Shown: one piece after another, positions 9,002-18,081 of the stretch
Numbering within the stretch: position 1 is the stretch's first letter
Layout of the letters: each line of letters begins with the position of its first letter
From: Vibrio cyclitrophicus
Lineage (GTDB): Bacteria > Pseudomonadota > Gammaproteobacteria > Enterobacterales > Vibrionaceae
NCBI GenBank assembly: GCA_023206055.1
Contig: CP065367.1
Span: 1,674,001-1,738,000, forward strand
Length of the DNA: 64,000 nt
Direction of reading: 5' to 3'
Made by a program: the position numbers and the translations under genes
The notes under the pieces: model-generated
The model's input: only the letters and a program-made list of their open reading frames with translations
What the model was told of the DNA's origin: nothing
The model's database searches: none

Positions 9002-9739
9002 CTAGCTTTTCGAAAAGAAGATCTCTGGCTTGTGAGTTGGGCCGTAGTTACCTTCTAACTGGGTAAGCTCCAAACCTTGTTTGCCAATCAAAGAACCGAC
9101 TAATTGGCGGTTAAATGGGTAGCTGTCAGGGTTGTTAATGTACTCTTCAACATCAACCCATTTAGCCTCTGCAATTTCATCGGTGTCTTGAATCGCAATC
9201 TCTTGGGTTTGAGCGATAAGGTGACAAACAAAGTAGAGGTTCGATTTACCGAATTGATATGGGTGCCTTGTCGCCATACCAACCACAGACACGAACGTGG
9301 CTTCGATGCCTGTCTCTTCTAATGTTTCTCGAACTACCGATTCTTCAATGCCTTCACCAAGTTCAATGTGGCCGCCAGGTAATTTGTAGCCTGTCATGCC
9401 ATGCTCTTTGATCATCAGCACTTGGTTGTGTTCATTGGTGATCAACGCGCCTGCGCCCAAGGTGTGCGTAGGGATGAAAGGCACAAACTCCACAATCTCG
9501 GATTTATGAATCAGCGTAATTTCGTCTTCTAAACAGTTGTGAAACACAAAGCCAAGTTCGGTCGCTACCGGAATAAAGTGCGAGAGTGAAATAGGCAAAC
9601 TAATCCAAATAATGCCTTTGTTATTCTGCTTTGAAAATTCGGTGATCTCGCTAAGTTCGGCGTTGAATGAATCAGCATCTTGAGGCGCGGTTGCCGGGTC
9701 AATGATGATGCCGTTAAATTTGTCGAGCGTAAATTCCAC
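9002..9739 (-). CDS. Nudix hydrolase with N-terminal pre-Nudix domain
   Basis: 245 residues. A complete Nudix box is visible at about residues 122-145 (GGHIELGEGIEESVVRETLE followed by ETG), giving the Gx5Ex7REUXEE signature that binds Mg2+. About 90 residues precede it, ending in a strand-rich region. This resembles the pre-Nudix (Nudix6-like) domain with a GNAT-type fold found in NUDT6/plant NUDX proteins. It hydrolyses a nucleoside diphosphate linked to another moiety; the substrate is not predictable. It is a lone minus-strand gene. Confidence 0.88.
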   Translation of the reverse strand: MEFTLDKFNGIIIDPATAPQDADSFNAELSEITEFSKQNNKGIIWISLPISLSHFIPVATELGFVFHNCLEDEITLIHKSEIVEFVPFIPTHTLGAGALITNEHNQVLMIKEHGMTGYKLPGGHIELGEGIEESVVRETLEETGIEATFVSVVGMATRHPYQFGKSNLYFVCHLIAQTQEIAIQDTDEIAEAKWVDVEEYINNPDSYPFNRQLVGSLIGKQGLELTQLEGNYGPTHKPEIFFSKS

Positions 9740-9917
9740 GGGTGATCCTTTATTGTTTTTGATTTATTGGGCGTCGAGCATAGCCTGAGCTTATAACATC
9801 TAAAGGGCTTATAACACCTGCATAGCTTGTAGCATTTTTAAGAGCCAATGCAGTCGCGGGTGAAAGTGGAAAAGAGGAGAGTGTAAAGCGGGCGGCTTGA
9901 AACAAAAATTGCGCAAA

Positions 9918-9949
9918 AAAACTGCGCTTGGAAGCCAAAGCGCAGTTTT
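9918..9949 (-). terminator. Terminator downstream of the small membrane-anchored protein
   Basis: A 12-bp stem (AAAACTGCGCTT / AAGCGCAGTTTT) with an 8-base loop. On the minus strand it is followed by a T-run, fitting termination of the gene ending at 9976. Confidence 0.75.
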
Positions 9950-9975
9950 AAAATAGGGTTTATTGGGATTCGACT

Positions 9976-10377
9976 CTAACGAATATAGTTTGCATTAATA
10001 CTCACGTACCAGTGCTGAAGCTTGCCGTCAGATTTATTGATCCATAAATCGTTAGTGTAGCTCTCGATCTTGCCGTTAACCGTTAGGTTGAATGTGTTCT
10101 CATCGAATTCACCAAGCTTCACGAACTGGTCGGTCGTAATTAAAAACGGGTCCATATCATCTACGCCAACCACATCTGAAATCACATAGTAGTGATAAGT
10201 GAGCGGCTTGCTCGCATCATTTGGGTTGCTGCGATACGCCACAAGCTTGAACGGTTCCGTTAATGGGACATCAAGCGTTTGCTTGTCCATGGTCGCTGGA
10301 ATCGGGATAAACAGCCAAGCGGTAAACAGACCGCTCAGTAAAACCATCAGGAAGAAAAGAGTCTTAATTGCTTTCAT
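9976..10377 (-). CDS. Small membrane-anchored hypothetical protein
   Basis: 133 residues from the ATG at 10377, which has GAAGG five bases upstream on the minus strand; a TTG start 12 bases further upstream is a weaker alternative. Residues about 5-25 (TLFFLMVLLSGLFTAWLFI) form one hydrophobic segment, a signal anchor or uncleaved signal peptide. The remaining roughly 105 residues are strand-rich and probably periplasmic. No family recognised. Monocistronic, with its own terminator. Confidence 0.65.
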   Translation of the reverse strand: MKAIKTLFFLMVLLSGLFTAWLFIPIPATMDKQTLDVPLTEPFKLVAYRSNPNDASKPLTYHYYVISDVVGVDDMDPFLITTDQFVKLGEFDENTFNLTVNGKIESYTNDLWINKSDGKLQHWYVSINANYIR

Positions 10378-10684
10378 AGCAACCTTCAAAATATGGGGGA
10401 TGTTAATGGGGCTATGGTAACTAGGGAGAGTAAAGATGCAAGCTCTGTTATTACCCTATCTTATCTCAGTTTAATCTAGCGCAAAGAAAGCGGTTCGGTT
10501 AACTCGAACTGGAAACACGAGTGCTTAAGTATAGATGATGTCTTTAAGAAGATTCGTTATTTGAACCAATCCGTGGTTTTAACCAGTCTCTCGAAACTGG
10601 ATGAGTAACTGTCACGAAATGACCTATTGAGAGTAAATTGAATGCGATAAGAATGACGCATGAATATTTTTTGAGCGTTTTCTT
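10378..10684. other. Intergenic region, no gene seen
   Basis: 307 bases between the divergent small membrane protein and the aminotransferase gene. I see only AT-rich promoter-like sequence and no reading frame or strong hairpin. Confidence 0.6.
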
Positions 10685-11767
10685 ATGCATTTAAATCCAA
10701 GGTTAAGCGGTGACTACCATTCTTATGTCGATCATTCATTTCGCATCGATTGTTCACTCGGATCCAATCCATTTGGCGCACCAGAAATCCCTGAACATGT
10801 GGTTAAAGAGATAATTCACGGTATTGATAAGTACTATTGTCACAGGGAGCTTTCAGAGCTGACTTATTTAACTCGTCAGTTTATTGGGATTGAAGATTGT
10901 CGTATTACCTATACAACGGGCTCTCTTGGAGCACTAGAACTTATCTTCAACAAACTTATCAATCCCATCAATCGCACCATGATAGGTATTGGTCCTCAGT
11001 TTGTTGAAGCAATATCAGAGTTCAATTTGGTTGGCGGAGAATATCAGTCCATCAACATGTTTGATTATCAAACCGAGTCTGATCTGTTTGGAGTGCTGGA
11101 CTCAAAAGTCAGCAGCCAAAGGCCAGCGTTGGTTTATATCGATAATCCCAACAACCCAACGGGTCGAATTTATGATAGAGAGCAGCTTGTTGAGATCGCG
11201 AGAGTATGTGAGCGTTCTGGCTCTATTTTGATTGTTGACGAGGCCTATGGTGAGTACCTGAGTGCAGAACAGTCGATGCTCGATCAAACCTTGGTCCTGG
11301 ACAACTTAATTGTTTTACGAACCTTTTCTAAGGGTTTAGGCCTAGCTGGGATTCGATTAGGTTACTTGGCTAGCAGTGAAAAACTGACTTCAGCGATAGA
11401 AGCCGCGGTGAGCGTGTTTACGCCAACTTATCCTTCGATAAAAATCGCATCGGCGACCCTACCCAATGCGAAACACTTCCTAGAAACCAACCGCAGCAAA
11501 ACCGAGTATTTTAAACAGCAAATGATCGGCTTGTTGTCTCAGCACAATATTGATGTGCAGAGTACATCAATATCAACGCCTATTATGTTGTTGAAGAAAA
11601 AGGGAACCAACCTTTCGAAGCTATTTGAGAAGATCGGTATTAAGACATGTTCCGGTGTCGATTTTGCCATTACGTGTGACGCGATGACCGAAGAGTATGT
11701 TCGATTGCGGATTGTTGGAAATGATGTGGATTTAGAAGAGTTAAAGCAGCGGATTCAGCAGCTATAA
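10685..11767 (+). CDS. HisC-like class I/II aminotransferase
   Basis: 360 residues, the usual length for histidinol-phosphate-type aminotransferases (fold type I, PLP). Visible landmarks are the GSLGALELI cofactor loop, DNPNNPTGR (the conserved Asn that contacts the PLP ring), VDEAYGEYL, and the Schiff-base lysine in FSKGLGLAGIRLGYLAS. The N-terminal SLGSNPFG matches the LNxNENP-like start of the HisC/CobD group. It is not in a his operon, so a dedicated role (another amino acid, or a cobalamin-type aminopropanol branch) is as likely as histidine synthesis. It lies alone between unrelated genes. Confidence 0.82.
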   Translation: MHLNPRLSGDYHSYVDHSFRIDCSLGSNPFGAPEIPEHVVKEIIHGIDKYYCHRELSELTYLTRQFIGIEDCRITYTTGSLGALELIFNKLINPINRTMIGIGPQFVEAISEFNLVGGEYQSINMFDYQTESDLFGVLDSKVSSQRPALVYIDNPNNPTGRIYDREQLVEIARVCERSGSILIVDEAYGEYLSAEQSMLDQTLVLDNLIVLRTFSKGLGLAGIRLGYLASSEKLTSAIEAAVSVFTPTYPSIKIASATLPNAKHFLETNRSKTEYFKQQMIGLLSQHNIDVQSTSISTPIMLLKKKGTNLSKLFEKIGIKTCSGVDFAITCDAMTEEYVRLRIVGNDVDLEELKQRIQQL

Positions 11768-11813
11768 ATCAAGAGCTATAAATCAGCAGTTATGAAACCC
11801 GTAGGCATAAAAA

Positions 11814-11845
11814 AGCCCACACCTTACGGTGGTAAGGTGTGGGCT
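11814..11845 (-). terminator. Terminator of fghA
   Basis: A perfect 14-bp stem (AGCCCACACCTTAC / GTAAGGTGTGGGCT) with a 4-base loop. On the minus strand it is followed by a run of T. It probably also stops transcripts of the convergent aminotransferase gene. Confidence 0.85.
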
Positions 11846-11857
11846 AAATAACGGTGA

Positions 11858-12697
11858 TTACTTGTTTAGGTAAGCAGCATGGAACTCAATATGCTCGTCA
11901 ATAAAGCTAGAGATGAAGTAGTAGCTGTGGTCATAACCTGGCTGCATACGTAGCTCTAAATCGGCATTGGTTACCTTAGCGGCTTCGACTAATTGTTCAG
12001 GTTTTAACTGCTCAATTAGGAAGTTATCGGCTTCGCCTTGGTCTATCAACATTGGCAGTTTAGTGCCTTGGCTTTTTAGAAGCTCAGAAGCGTCGTATTG
12101 TTTCCATTCTTCAATATCTAAGCCTAGGTATTGGTTGAAGGCTTTTTGTCCCCAAGGGCATTGCATTGGGTTCGTGATTGGGCTGAATGCCGAGATAGAA
12201 CGGTAGTTATCTTCGTTCTTGATGCCAATTGTTAAGGCTCCGTGCCCGCCCATGCTGTGACCCGAAATTGATTTTACAGATGTGACAGGGAAGAAAGATT
12301 CAATCAGCGCTGGGAGCTCTGTTACCACGTAATCGTACATGTGGTAATGGCTGTCCCATGGTGCTTGAGTGGCATTTACGTAGAAGCCTGCGCCTTGGCC
12401 TAAATCGTAGTTTTCATCGTCGGCAACACCTTCGCCACGCGGGCTCGTGTCTGGGGCAACAATGGCAATGCCTTGCTCAGCCGCGGCTTTGAATGCGCCG
12501 GCTTTTTGCATGAAGTTTTCATCGGTACAGGTTAAGCCTGATAACCAATACAAAACAGGAACTGGGTTTTCTTTGCTTGCGTTAGGTGGCAAGAAAATCG
12601 CAAAACGCATGTTGCAGTCAAGCGTTGCAGAAAAGTGGGTGTATTGTTTGTGCCAACCACCAGCAACCTTTGCTTGGCTAATGTTTTCGATTGTCAT
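11858..12697 (-). CDS. fghA: S-formylglutathione hydrolase
   Basis: 279 residues, the usual length. Alpha/beta hydrolase of the esterase D group: nucleophile motif GHSMGGHGAL (Ser near residue 148), the conserved PVLYWLSGLTCTDENFMQKAG near the N-terminus, and the C-terminal catalytic His in GYDHSYYFI. It cleaves S-formylglutathione to formate and glutathione, the second step of glutathione-dependent formaldehyde detoxification. It lies 168 bases downstream of frmA in the same direction, so the pathway is complete here. Cytosolic. Confidence 0.95.
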   Translation of the reverse strand: MTIENISQAKVAGGWHKQYTHFSATLDCNMRFAIFLPPNASKENPVPVLYWLSGLTCTDENFMQKAGAFKAAAEQGIAIVAPDTSPRGEGVADDENYDLGQGAGFYVNATQAPWDSHYHMYDYVVTELPALIESFFPVTSVKSISGHSMGGHGALTIGIKNEDNYRSISAFSPITNPMQCPWGQKAFNQYLGLDIEEWKQYDASELLKSQGTKLPMLIDQGEADNFLIEQLKPEQLVEAAKVTNADLELRMQPGYDHSYYFISSFIDEHIEFHAAYLNK

Positions 12698-12830
12698 CTA
12701 TTGTGCTCCGTTAGGTTGATGGTTTCGGAATTAATGTATTTGATTTTCTATAGCTTGAGCTAGAGGTTTCACCACCCACCGGGCAGGAGGTGGTGAAGAC
12801 AGTTTCGCTCTGATTTTTAACTCAGAACTG

Positions 12831-12858
12831 TGGTCTCGACACCTAGGTGCCGAGACCA
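12831..12858. repeat. Inverted repeat just downstream of frmA
   Basis: TGGTCTCG (12831-12838) pairs with CGAGACCA (12851-12858), with an inner CACC/GGTG pair, seven bases past the frmA stop. There is no adjacent T-run. A possible transcript end or stabiliser that lowers fghA read-through. Confidence 0.5.
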
Positions 12859-12865
12859 AGGAGAA

Positions 12866-14014
12866 CTATCTGTCCATGTGTAGAACAGTACGGATAGATT
12901 CACCTTTGTGCATTAGGTCGAATGCGTCGTTTACTTCGTCAAGGCTCATTGTGTGAGTAATGAACTCTTGAAGACCAAACTCACCCGCCATGTAACGGTT
13001 TACGATTTCTGGAAGCTCAGAGCGGCCTTTAACACCACCGAAAGCTGAACCACGCCATACACGACCAGTTACTAGTTGGAATGGACGAGTTGCGATCTCT
13101 TGACCTGCACCTGCAACACCAATGATTACAGATTCGCCCCAACCTTTGTGACAACACTCAAGAGCTTGACGCATCACGTTTACGTTACCGATACACTCGA
13201 AAGAGTACTCAACACCACCGTCTGTCATCTCAACGATAACGTCTTGGATTGGCTTGTCGAATTTCATTGGGTTGATGCAGTCTGTCGCACCAAGCTGTTT
13301 CGCTAGCTCGAATTTGCTCTCGTTGATATCAACACCGATGATGCGGTTAGCACCAGCCATGCGAGCACCAATGATTGCAGAAAGACCGATACCACCTAGG
13401 CCGAATACAGCAACGTTGTCGCCTTTTTCAACTTTAGCTGTGTTCAGTACAGCGCCCATACCTGTAGTTACACCACAACCTAGAAGACAAACTTCTTCAA
13501 GTGGTGCTTCTTTGCTTACTTTCGCTAGTGAGATTTCTGGAAGTACTGTGTACTCAGAGAAAGTAGAACAACCCATGTAGTGGAAGATTGTCTCACCATT
13601 GATAGAGAAGCGGCTTGTACCGTCTGGCATTAGGCCCTTACCTTGCGTTTCACGAACCGCTTGGCAAAGGTTAGTTTTACCAGATTTACAGAACTTACAT
13701 TCGCCACACTCAGCTGTGTAAAGTGGGATAACGTGGTCGCCAACTTCAACACTTGTAACGCCTTCGCCGATCATCTCAACGATACCGCCACCTTCGTGAC
13801 CAAGAATAGAAGGGAAGATACCTTCGGGATCGTCACCTGACAGTGTGAATGCGTCAGTGTGACAAACACCAGTCGCTACGATACGAACAAGAACTTCACC
13901 TGCTTTTGGCAGTTCAACGTCTACAGTTTCACGTTTTAGAGGTTCACCCGCTTTCCAAGCGACCATTGCTTTAGATTGGATATGAGTTTGACCAGGTTTG
14001 ATTTCGATAGTCAT
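12866..14014 (-). CDS. frmA: S-(hydroxymethyl)glutathione dehydrogenase (class III alcohol dehydrogenase)
   Basis: 382 residues. Zinc-dependent medium-chain dehydrogenase. The catalytic zinc region is GVCHTDAFTLSG with GHEGGGIV, and the structural zinc cysteines are in GECKFCKSGKTNLC. The NAD-binding GLGGIGLSAIIGAR Rossmann loop and VDINESKF acidic switch follow, then the class III signature RGSAFGGVKGRSELP. It oxidises S-hydroxymethylglutathione to S-formylglutathione. No FrmR-type repressor gene is adjacent; a dyad upstream (14175-14192) may be the control site. Cytosolic. Confidence 0.96.
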   Translation of the reverse strand: MTIEIKPGQTHIQSKAMVAWKAGEPLKRETVDVELPKAGEVLVRIVATGVCHTDAFTLSGDDPEGIFPSILGHEGGGIVEMIGEGVTSVEVGDHVIPLYTAECGECKFCKSGKTNLCQAVRETQGKGLMPDGTSRFSINGETIFHYMGCSTFSEYTVLPEISLAKVSKEAPLEEVCLLGCGVTTGMGAVLNTAKVEKGDNVAVFGLGGIGLSAIIGARMAGANRIIGVDINESKFELAKQLGATDCINPMKFDKPIQDVIVEMTDGGVEYSFECIGNVNVMRQALECCHKGWGESVIIGVAGAGQEIATRPFQLVTGRVWRGSAFGGVKGRSELPEIVNRYMAGEFGLQEFITHTMSLDEVNDAFDLMHKGESIRTVLHMDR

Positions 14015-14527
14015 TGGATGCTTCCTATTTATGTCATTACAGCGGACTTTTTGATTCTCAATATGCTCAACGTATTAAGCGTAGTTGAGCAAGTTTGTTT
14101 CCGCTCTCTCGTTTTGTTGGAGCTACTATAGGCGTGGTTACAGGTTTTGATAATCCCATTAAATAGAAAATGATTATTACGTATTTGTAATAGTTGACCT
14201 TGAGGTTTCGTCTCGTTTAGTGGTTGTCAGTCTTGATGCCAACAAGCCACTTTTTAGGAAGGAGTGACATTCTTGAACCGCTTGGATGCATTGCTACCAT
14301 TGATGCTAGCCCACTCGATGTGTGATGGTTTGTATACTTATATGTAATTTGTACAATCAAGTCATTGATGCTGTTAATGTGGATTAACTAATTGAATTTT
14401 AAGGATTGAAGCAATGTCGCATAAGCGTTCGTCGTGCGACGTTTTGTAAGATATCAGAAACAATAGTGTCATTTTTCTCACCTAATCTCCTCGCCAAATT
14501 TTGAGTTCTAACTTTTGGAAAGAGAAA
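14015..14527. other. Intergenic region upstream of frmA and the metallophosphoesterase
   Basis: 513 bases without a plausible gene between two divergent units. It contains the dyad at 14175-14192 and otherwise AT-rich promoter-like sequence. I see no remnant I can name. Confidence 0.5.
14175..14192. promoter_or_regulatory. Dyad upstream of frmA
   Basis: TATTAC-N6-GTAATA, about 160 bases upstream of the frmA start. The geometry suits a LysR-type or other dimeric regulator. The dyad is seen directly; the role is inferred. Confidence 0.35.
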
Positions 14528-16714
14528 ATGAAAAAGAGTACATTGACCGTACTGTCAGGCTTGATAGCCGCCACGCTGGTTGGTTGCAATTCGAATTCGC
14601 CAAGTGATAGTTCACCTGGTGATGACAACGGTAATCTAGAGAGCGCAGTACAAGTCGCATTCATGCCAGATATCCACTTCCATGATGTTTACGGTAAATT
14701 TGAAGACGGTTCGTTCGCAGGACTCTACAACTCGGATAGTCGTGAGTATGCGACAATTCGAACGATGGAATCTCAAATGAACTCTACCCGTCTTTTCAAT
14801 GAAAACTACTTTGCGATGATAGCGGCACTTGATGATGTGGTTGCGCGTGGTGTGAAGTATGTGGCCTTGCCGGGTGACTTTAGTGATGACGGGCAGCCAG
14901 TCCATATGCGTGGTTTGGTTAGTATTTTTGACCATTACCGTGATACACACGGCCTTGAATTTTTCGCAGCACCTGGTAACCACGACCCAGTGCGTCCATT
15001 TACAATTCCCGCAGGTAAATCTGATTACCTAGGAGAAGGTGGTAAAGAGCAACGCATCTTCAGCCTTGGTAAAGAAGAGTGTGTTGGTTATGACGATGAA
15101 TGGACAACTATTCCAGGCCAAGGTGACAGCCTAGACACGATTTGTACTGAAGAAGTACGCGAGTGGGGCTATGAAGAGATCATGAGTATCCTTGGTACTC
15201 ACGGCTTCTACCCTCAACAAGATTACCTCTACTTTGAAACCCCTTACAGCACCGACCAAGCTCGAACTAATTACAGCTATGATTTAGCGAAAGAAGAAGC
15301 GGCCTTTGATAAACGCATGTATGAGATCTGTTACGAAGGCACAGGTGGCAGTTACAAAGAAAATGGTTACACAAGCTGTTCTGAAGTGCCGGATACCAGT
15401 TACTTAGTAGAGCCAGTGAAAGGACTTTGGTTGTTGGCGATTGACGCGAACGTTTATCGCCCGAAAGAAAACTCGTCTGATAATTCTGTCGATGGTGGCA
15501 CGTTTGACGGTTCAAGCAACGCTGGTTACAACATGATGCTGACTCACAAAGAGCATGTGATCGATTGGATCTCTGATGTGGTAAAGGCGGCGAAAGAGCA
15601 GAACAAGACGCTGGTTTCCTTCTCGCACTTCCCGATGACCGATTTCTATAACGGCGCTTCTGAAGAGATTGAAGACTTGTTTGGTGAAGGTAGCCACCAA
15701 CTTGCACGTGAGCCTGACGACAATACCAGCCGCGCATTGGCAGCGACTGGCTTAAATATCCACGTTGGCGGTCACATGCACTTTAACGATACAGGTAAGA
15801 AGAGCTTCAATATTGATGGCGTTCAGCACACCCTTTTTAATATCCAAGCACCATCGCTAGCGGGGTATGTTCCTGCATATAAGCTCTTAAATATTCGCCC
15901 AGATAATCAGATCGAAGTTGAGACAGTAATTATCGACCAAGTGGCACGTTACAACGAGTTATTCAGTCACTATGAAGAAGAGCATGAGTACCTTACTCAA
16001 GCTGCAGCCGGAGACCCAGAAGCACAAGCGAAAATCTGGAACAAAGACATTTTGGATTCAGAAAACTACTACGAACTGACTGATTGGCACATCCGTGAAC
16101 TAACGCGTCTGCGTTTCCTTCCGGGTGACTGGCCGCTAGAGATGCGCGCTATGATCATGGAAATGAACGGTGAAGAGATGATGATCATGTCTCAGCTAAA
16201 AACCAACTTCACGGTTTGTCAGCTAGCGAATGAACTCGGCTACGACGTAGGGACTTGCGTTGAAAATGGTGTGGATGATTACGAACAGTTTCAACGAGAT
16301 TGGGAGACAGCTAAGGTTGTTGCTCAAAAGCTGGCTTCTTTAGAAGGACTAGAATTAGCTGATTTTGCAGAGTGGAGCGGTGAGCTACTAGCGACAGATT
16401 TCTACCGACTACGTAATGCAGACGAACTGGCATTCCGTGATATCGGTGAAACACAACTTCGCCAATACGAGTTGCTAAGCCGAGAGCTTTCAGAATTTGA
16501 TGGTACGGTGGATTCTGAACTGGGTGACCTTGGCCAATATACCGTGGGAGAGGTATTCCGCTCTCGTTTTGGTAGCTTGTTTGTCATTCTTGAAAAATTC
16601 GCAACAGGCCAAGCGAGTGACCACTTCTTGATTGATATCGACCAGCAAACACTGACCGATCTGAAAGGTGAAGTGAAGCGCGATATTCTTAGAGGCTCTA
16701 CGACAGTAAACTAA
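14528..16714 (+). CDS. Calcineurin-like metallophosphoesterase lipoprotein
   Basis: 728 residues from the ATG at 14528 (GGAAAGAG just upstream). Lipoprotein signal MKKSTLTVLSGLIAATLVGC with a LVGC lipobox, then a Ser/Pro/Asp-rich linker. The phosphoesterase domain (about 40-440) has all metal motifs: MPDIHFHD, LPGDFSDDG, APGNHDP, SHFPM and GGHMHFND, so the two-metal centre looks intact. A long insert (about 165-280) contains several Cys. About 290 C-terminal residues after the catalytic domain are helix-rich and unassigned. Anchored in the envelope; it probably cleaves periplasmic or extracellular phosphoesters. Asp-Asn lipoprotein sorting cannot be judged with confidence. Monocistronic, with a strong terminator. 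Confidence 0.88.
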   Translation: MKKSTLTVLSGLIAATLVGCNSNSPSDSSPGDDNGNLESAVQVAFMPDIHFHDVYGKFEDGSFAGLYNSDSREYATIRTMESQMNSTRLFNENYFAMIAALDDVVARGVKYVALPGDFSDDGQPVHMRGLVSIFDHYRDTHGLEFFAAPGNHDPVRPFTIPAGKSDYLGEGGKEQRIFSLGKEECVGYDDEWTTIPGQGDSLDTICTEEVREWGYEEIMSILGTHGFYPQQDYLYFETPYSTDQARTNYSYDLAKEEAAFDKRMYEICYEGTGGSYKENGYTSCSEVPDTSYLVEPVKGLWLLAIDANVYRPKENSSDNSVDGGTFDGSSNAGYNMMLTHKEHVIDWISDVVKAAKEQNKTLVSFSHFPMTDFYNGASEEIEDLFGEGSHQLAREPDDNTSRALAATGLNIHVGGHMHFNDTGKKSFNIDGVQHTLFNIQAPSLAGYVPAYKLLNIRPDNQIEVETVIIDQVARYNELFSHYEEEHEYLTQAAAGDPEAQAKIWNKDILDSENYYELTDWHIRELTRLRFLPGDWPLEMRAMIMEMNGEEMMIMSQLKTNFTVCQLANELGYDVGTCVENGVDDYEQFQRDWETAKVVAQKLASLEGLELADFAEWSGELLATDFYRLRNADELAFRDIGETQLRQYELLSRELSEFDGTVDSELGDLGQYTVGEVFRSRFGSLFVILEKFATGQASDHFLIDIDQQTLTDLKGEVKRDILRGSTTVN

Positions 16715-16768
16715 ACGTTGCAGCTTTGCTTTTTTAAAGACTAAGTGTCTTGATTTCTCGATTAAAAA

Positions 16769-16808
16769 AGAGCCTGTTAGCCATGAGTTAGCGGGTTCTT
16801 TTGTTTTT
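16769..16808 (+). terminator. Terminator of the metallophosphoesterase gene
   Basis: A 13-bp stem including G-T pairs (AGAGCCTGTTAGC / GTTAGCGGGTTCT) with a 4-base loop, followed by TTTTGTTTTT. Confidence 0.85.
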
Positions 16809-16956
16809 AAATGAATGAGTGGGTCGGGACTTATTCATTGGTTTTCTGGTTAAGCTCTCTTAGGGTATGTCATAATAATTACTTACTGAAAAACACATGA
16901 ATTAGACATAAAACTACAATATTCTAGCCGCCGAATTTAATGTTGTGGACCTAAAC

Positions 16957-17301
16957 ATGCTTTTATCTCTCCCACCGCCAGTGATGCTGTCACTCGCCAT
17001 CGTGCTTGAAGTTGTCGCGACTTCTCTATTGCCTAAAACGCAACAGTTTACTTATTTACCGGCTACTGCCGCAGTATTGGCTAGCTACGGCTGTGCCTTT
17101 TATCTGTTGTCTTTAACAGTGCAAACCATGTCTTTGGGTGTGGCGTATGCGATTTGGTGTGGGGCGGGGATCGTGCTGGTCGCAGCTCTGTCTTGGCTGG
17201 TCTACGGACAAAAACTCGATATCTTCGCGATCATTGGCATCGCTTTGATTTTGGCTGGTGTGGTGATTATCAACCTATTTTCGAACTCGGTGAGTCACTG
17301 A
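16957..17301 (+). CDS. Small multidrug resistance (SMR) family efflux protein
   Basis: 114 residues from the ATG at 16957, close to EmrE length; a GTG at 16945 is an alternative start. Four hydrophobic helices. The essential membrane glutamate of helix 1 is present (AIVLEVVATSLL, equivalent to EmrE Glu14). The helix 3 signature GVAYAIWCGAGIVLVAALSWLVYGQ and the helix 4 motif AIIGIALILAGVVIINL follow. It acts as a dimer in the inner membrane, exchanging protons for cationic drugs or guanidinium-like compounds. A 3' fragment of a related gene survives at 31780-31893. Confidence 0.92.
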   Translation: MLLSLPPPVMLSLAIVLEVVATSLLPKTQQFTYLPATAAVLASYGCAFYLLSLTVQTMSLGVAYAIWCGAGIVLVAALSWLVYGQKLDIFAIIGIALILAGVVIINLFSNSVSH

Positions 17302-17474
17302 GTTCTCATTTGTCTTTTTCCTCTTTTCTTGTTAGCGACTTTAATCATATATACTCTGTTAATTCATATTTCCATGTAACATGAAGGTGACATTGCATGT
17401 ATGCAACGCCACCTTTAAAGTATTGAGTTATAAGAAAAAAGATTTGCCCAAAAGTACTTATTACTTATTACTTA

Positions 17475-18035
17475 TTATTTAGACACGACCGTCCATTTCA
17501 TTAGAACTGGCTCTGCTTCCTCACACTGAATCAGTTCAAGTGGACGTTTCACCCATGGGCCCGCTTCTTGAGTTTCTGACGTCACTGCTAAACAGTAACT
17601 AGAGTCCGCTTTTAATCGAATGGTTTGATCATTTTCGCTGTAAACAAAACCTTGGTTTTTTGCGTCGCTACACTCTAGTAGCGCGAGTTCGCTTTTTCCT
17701 TTCGCAAGAAGCCCTTGCATACACAGCCCTTCAAATGCATAAGATTGAATCTTATTTGTTTCGCTGTCGTATTCAAATCTCACATCATGACCAGAATAGT
17801 TACGAGGAGAACCTTCAGGCGCTTTGGGTTTACAAGTGTGAGTTTGCATTAATTCTGATTGACCAGGTCCGTAGGTATCAATACAAAAACCATAACCGTT
17901 TGGCTCATCTAAATTATCGCTTAAGACAATGTATGGAGGTTCTGTCGGCACATTCGGCTCTGCTGCAAAGAGGAATGAAGGAGCAATAATTAAGCTAGAT
18001 GTTACAATGAATTTGGTCATACTTTTTAGGTTCAT
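17475..18035 (-). CDS. Small secreted protein, possible beta-trefoil
   Basis: 186 residues with a Sec signal peptide (FIVTSSLIIAPSFLFAAEP, cleavage near residue 25). AAGGATG precedes the ATG at 18035. The mature protein has six Cys and a repeating pattern (FCIDTYG...HTCKP, LCMQGL...LLECSD, YCLAVTS...LIQCEE). Each repeat pairs a Cys with a second Cys about 20-35 residues on and ends in a short strand, as in ricin-type beta-trefoil carbohydrate-binding modules. QxW motifs are degenerate. Probably periplasmic or secreted; ligand unknown. It lies 46 bases downstream of the DUF1499 gene and may be cotranscribed with it. Confidence 0.7.
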   Translation of the reverse strand: MNLKSMTKFIVTSSLIIAPSFLFAAEPNVPTEPPYIVLSDNLDEPNGYGFCIDTYGPGQSELMQTHTCKPKAPEGSPRNYSGHDVRFEYDSETNKIQSYAFEGLCMQGLLAKGKSELALLECSDAKNQGFVYSENDQTIRLKADSSYCLAVTSETQEAGPWVKRPLELIQCEEAEPVLMKWTVVSK

Positions 18036-18081
18036 ATTAATTTCATCCTTTAATGAAGGTAGGTGTTGTGACTAAAATGGC

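Noticed and set aside
9750..9938. 62-codon minus-strand frame upstream of the small membrane-protein terminator
   Set aside because: It overlaps the terminator stem, has no ribosome binding site and no protein-like composition.
15267..15737. 156-codon minus-strand frame inside the metallophosphoesterase gene
   Set aside because: Antisense shadow; Arg/Ser/Cys-rich and not protein-like, with no ribosome binding site.
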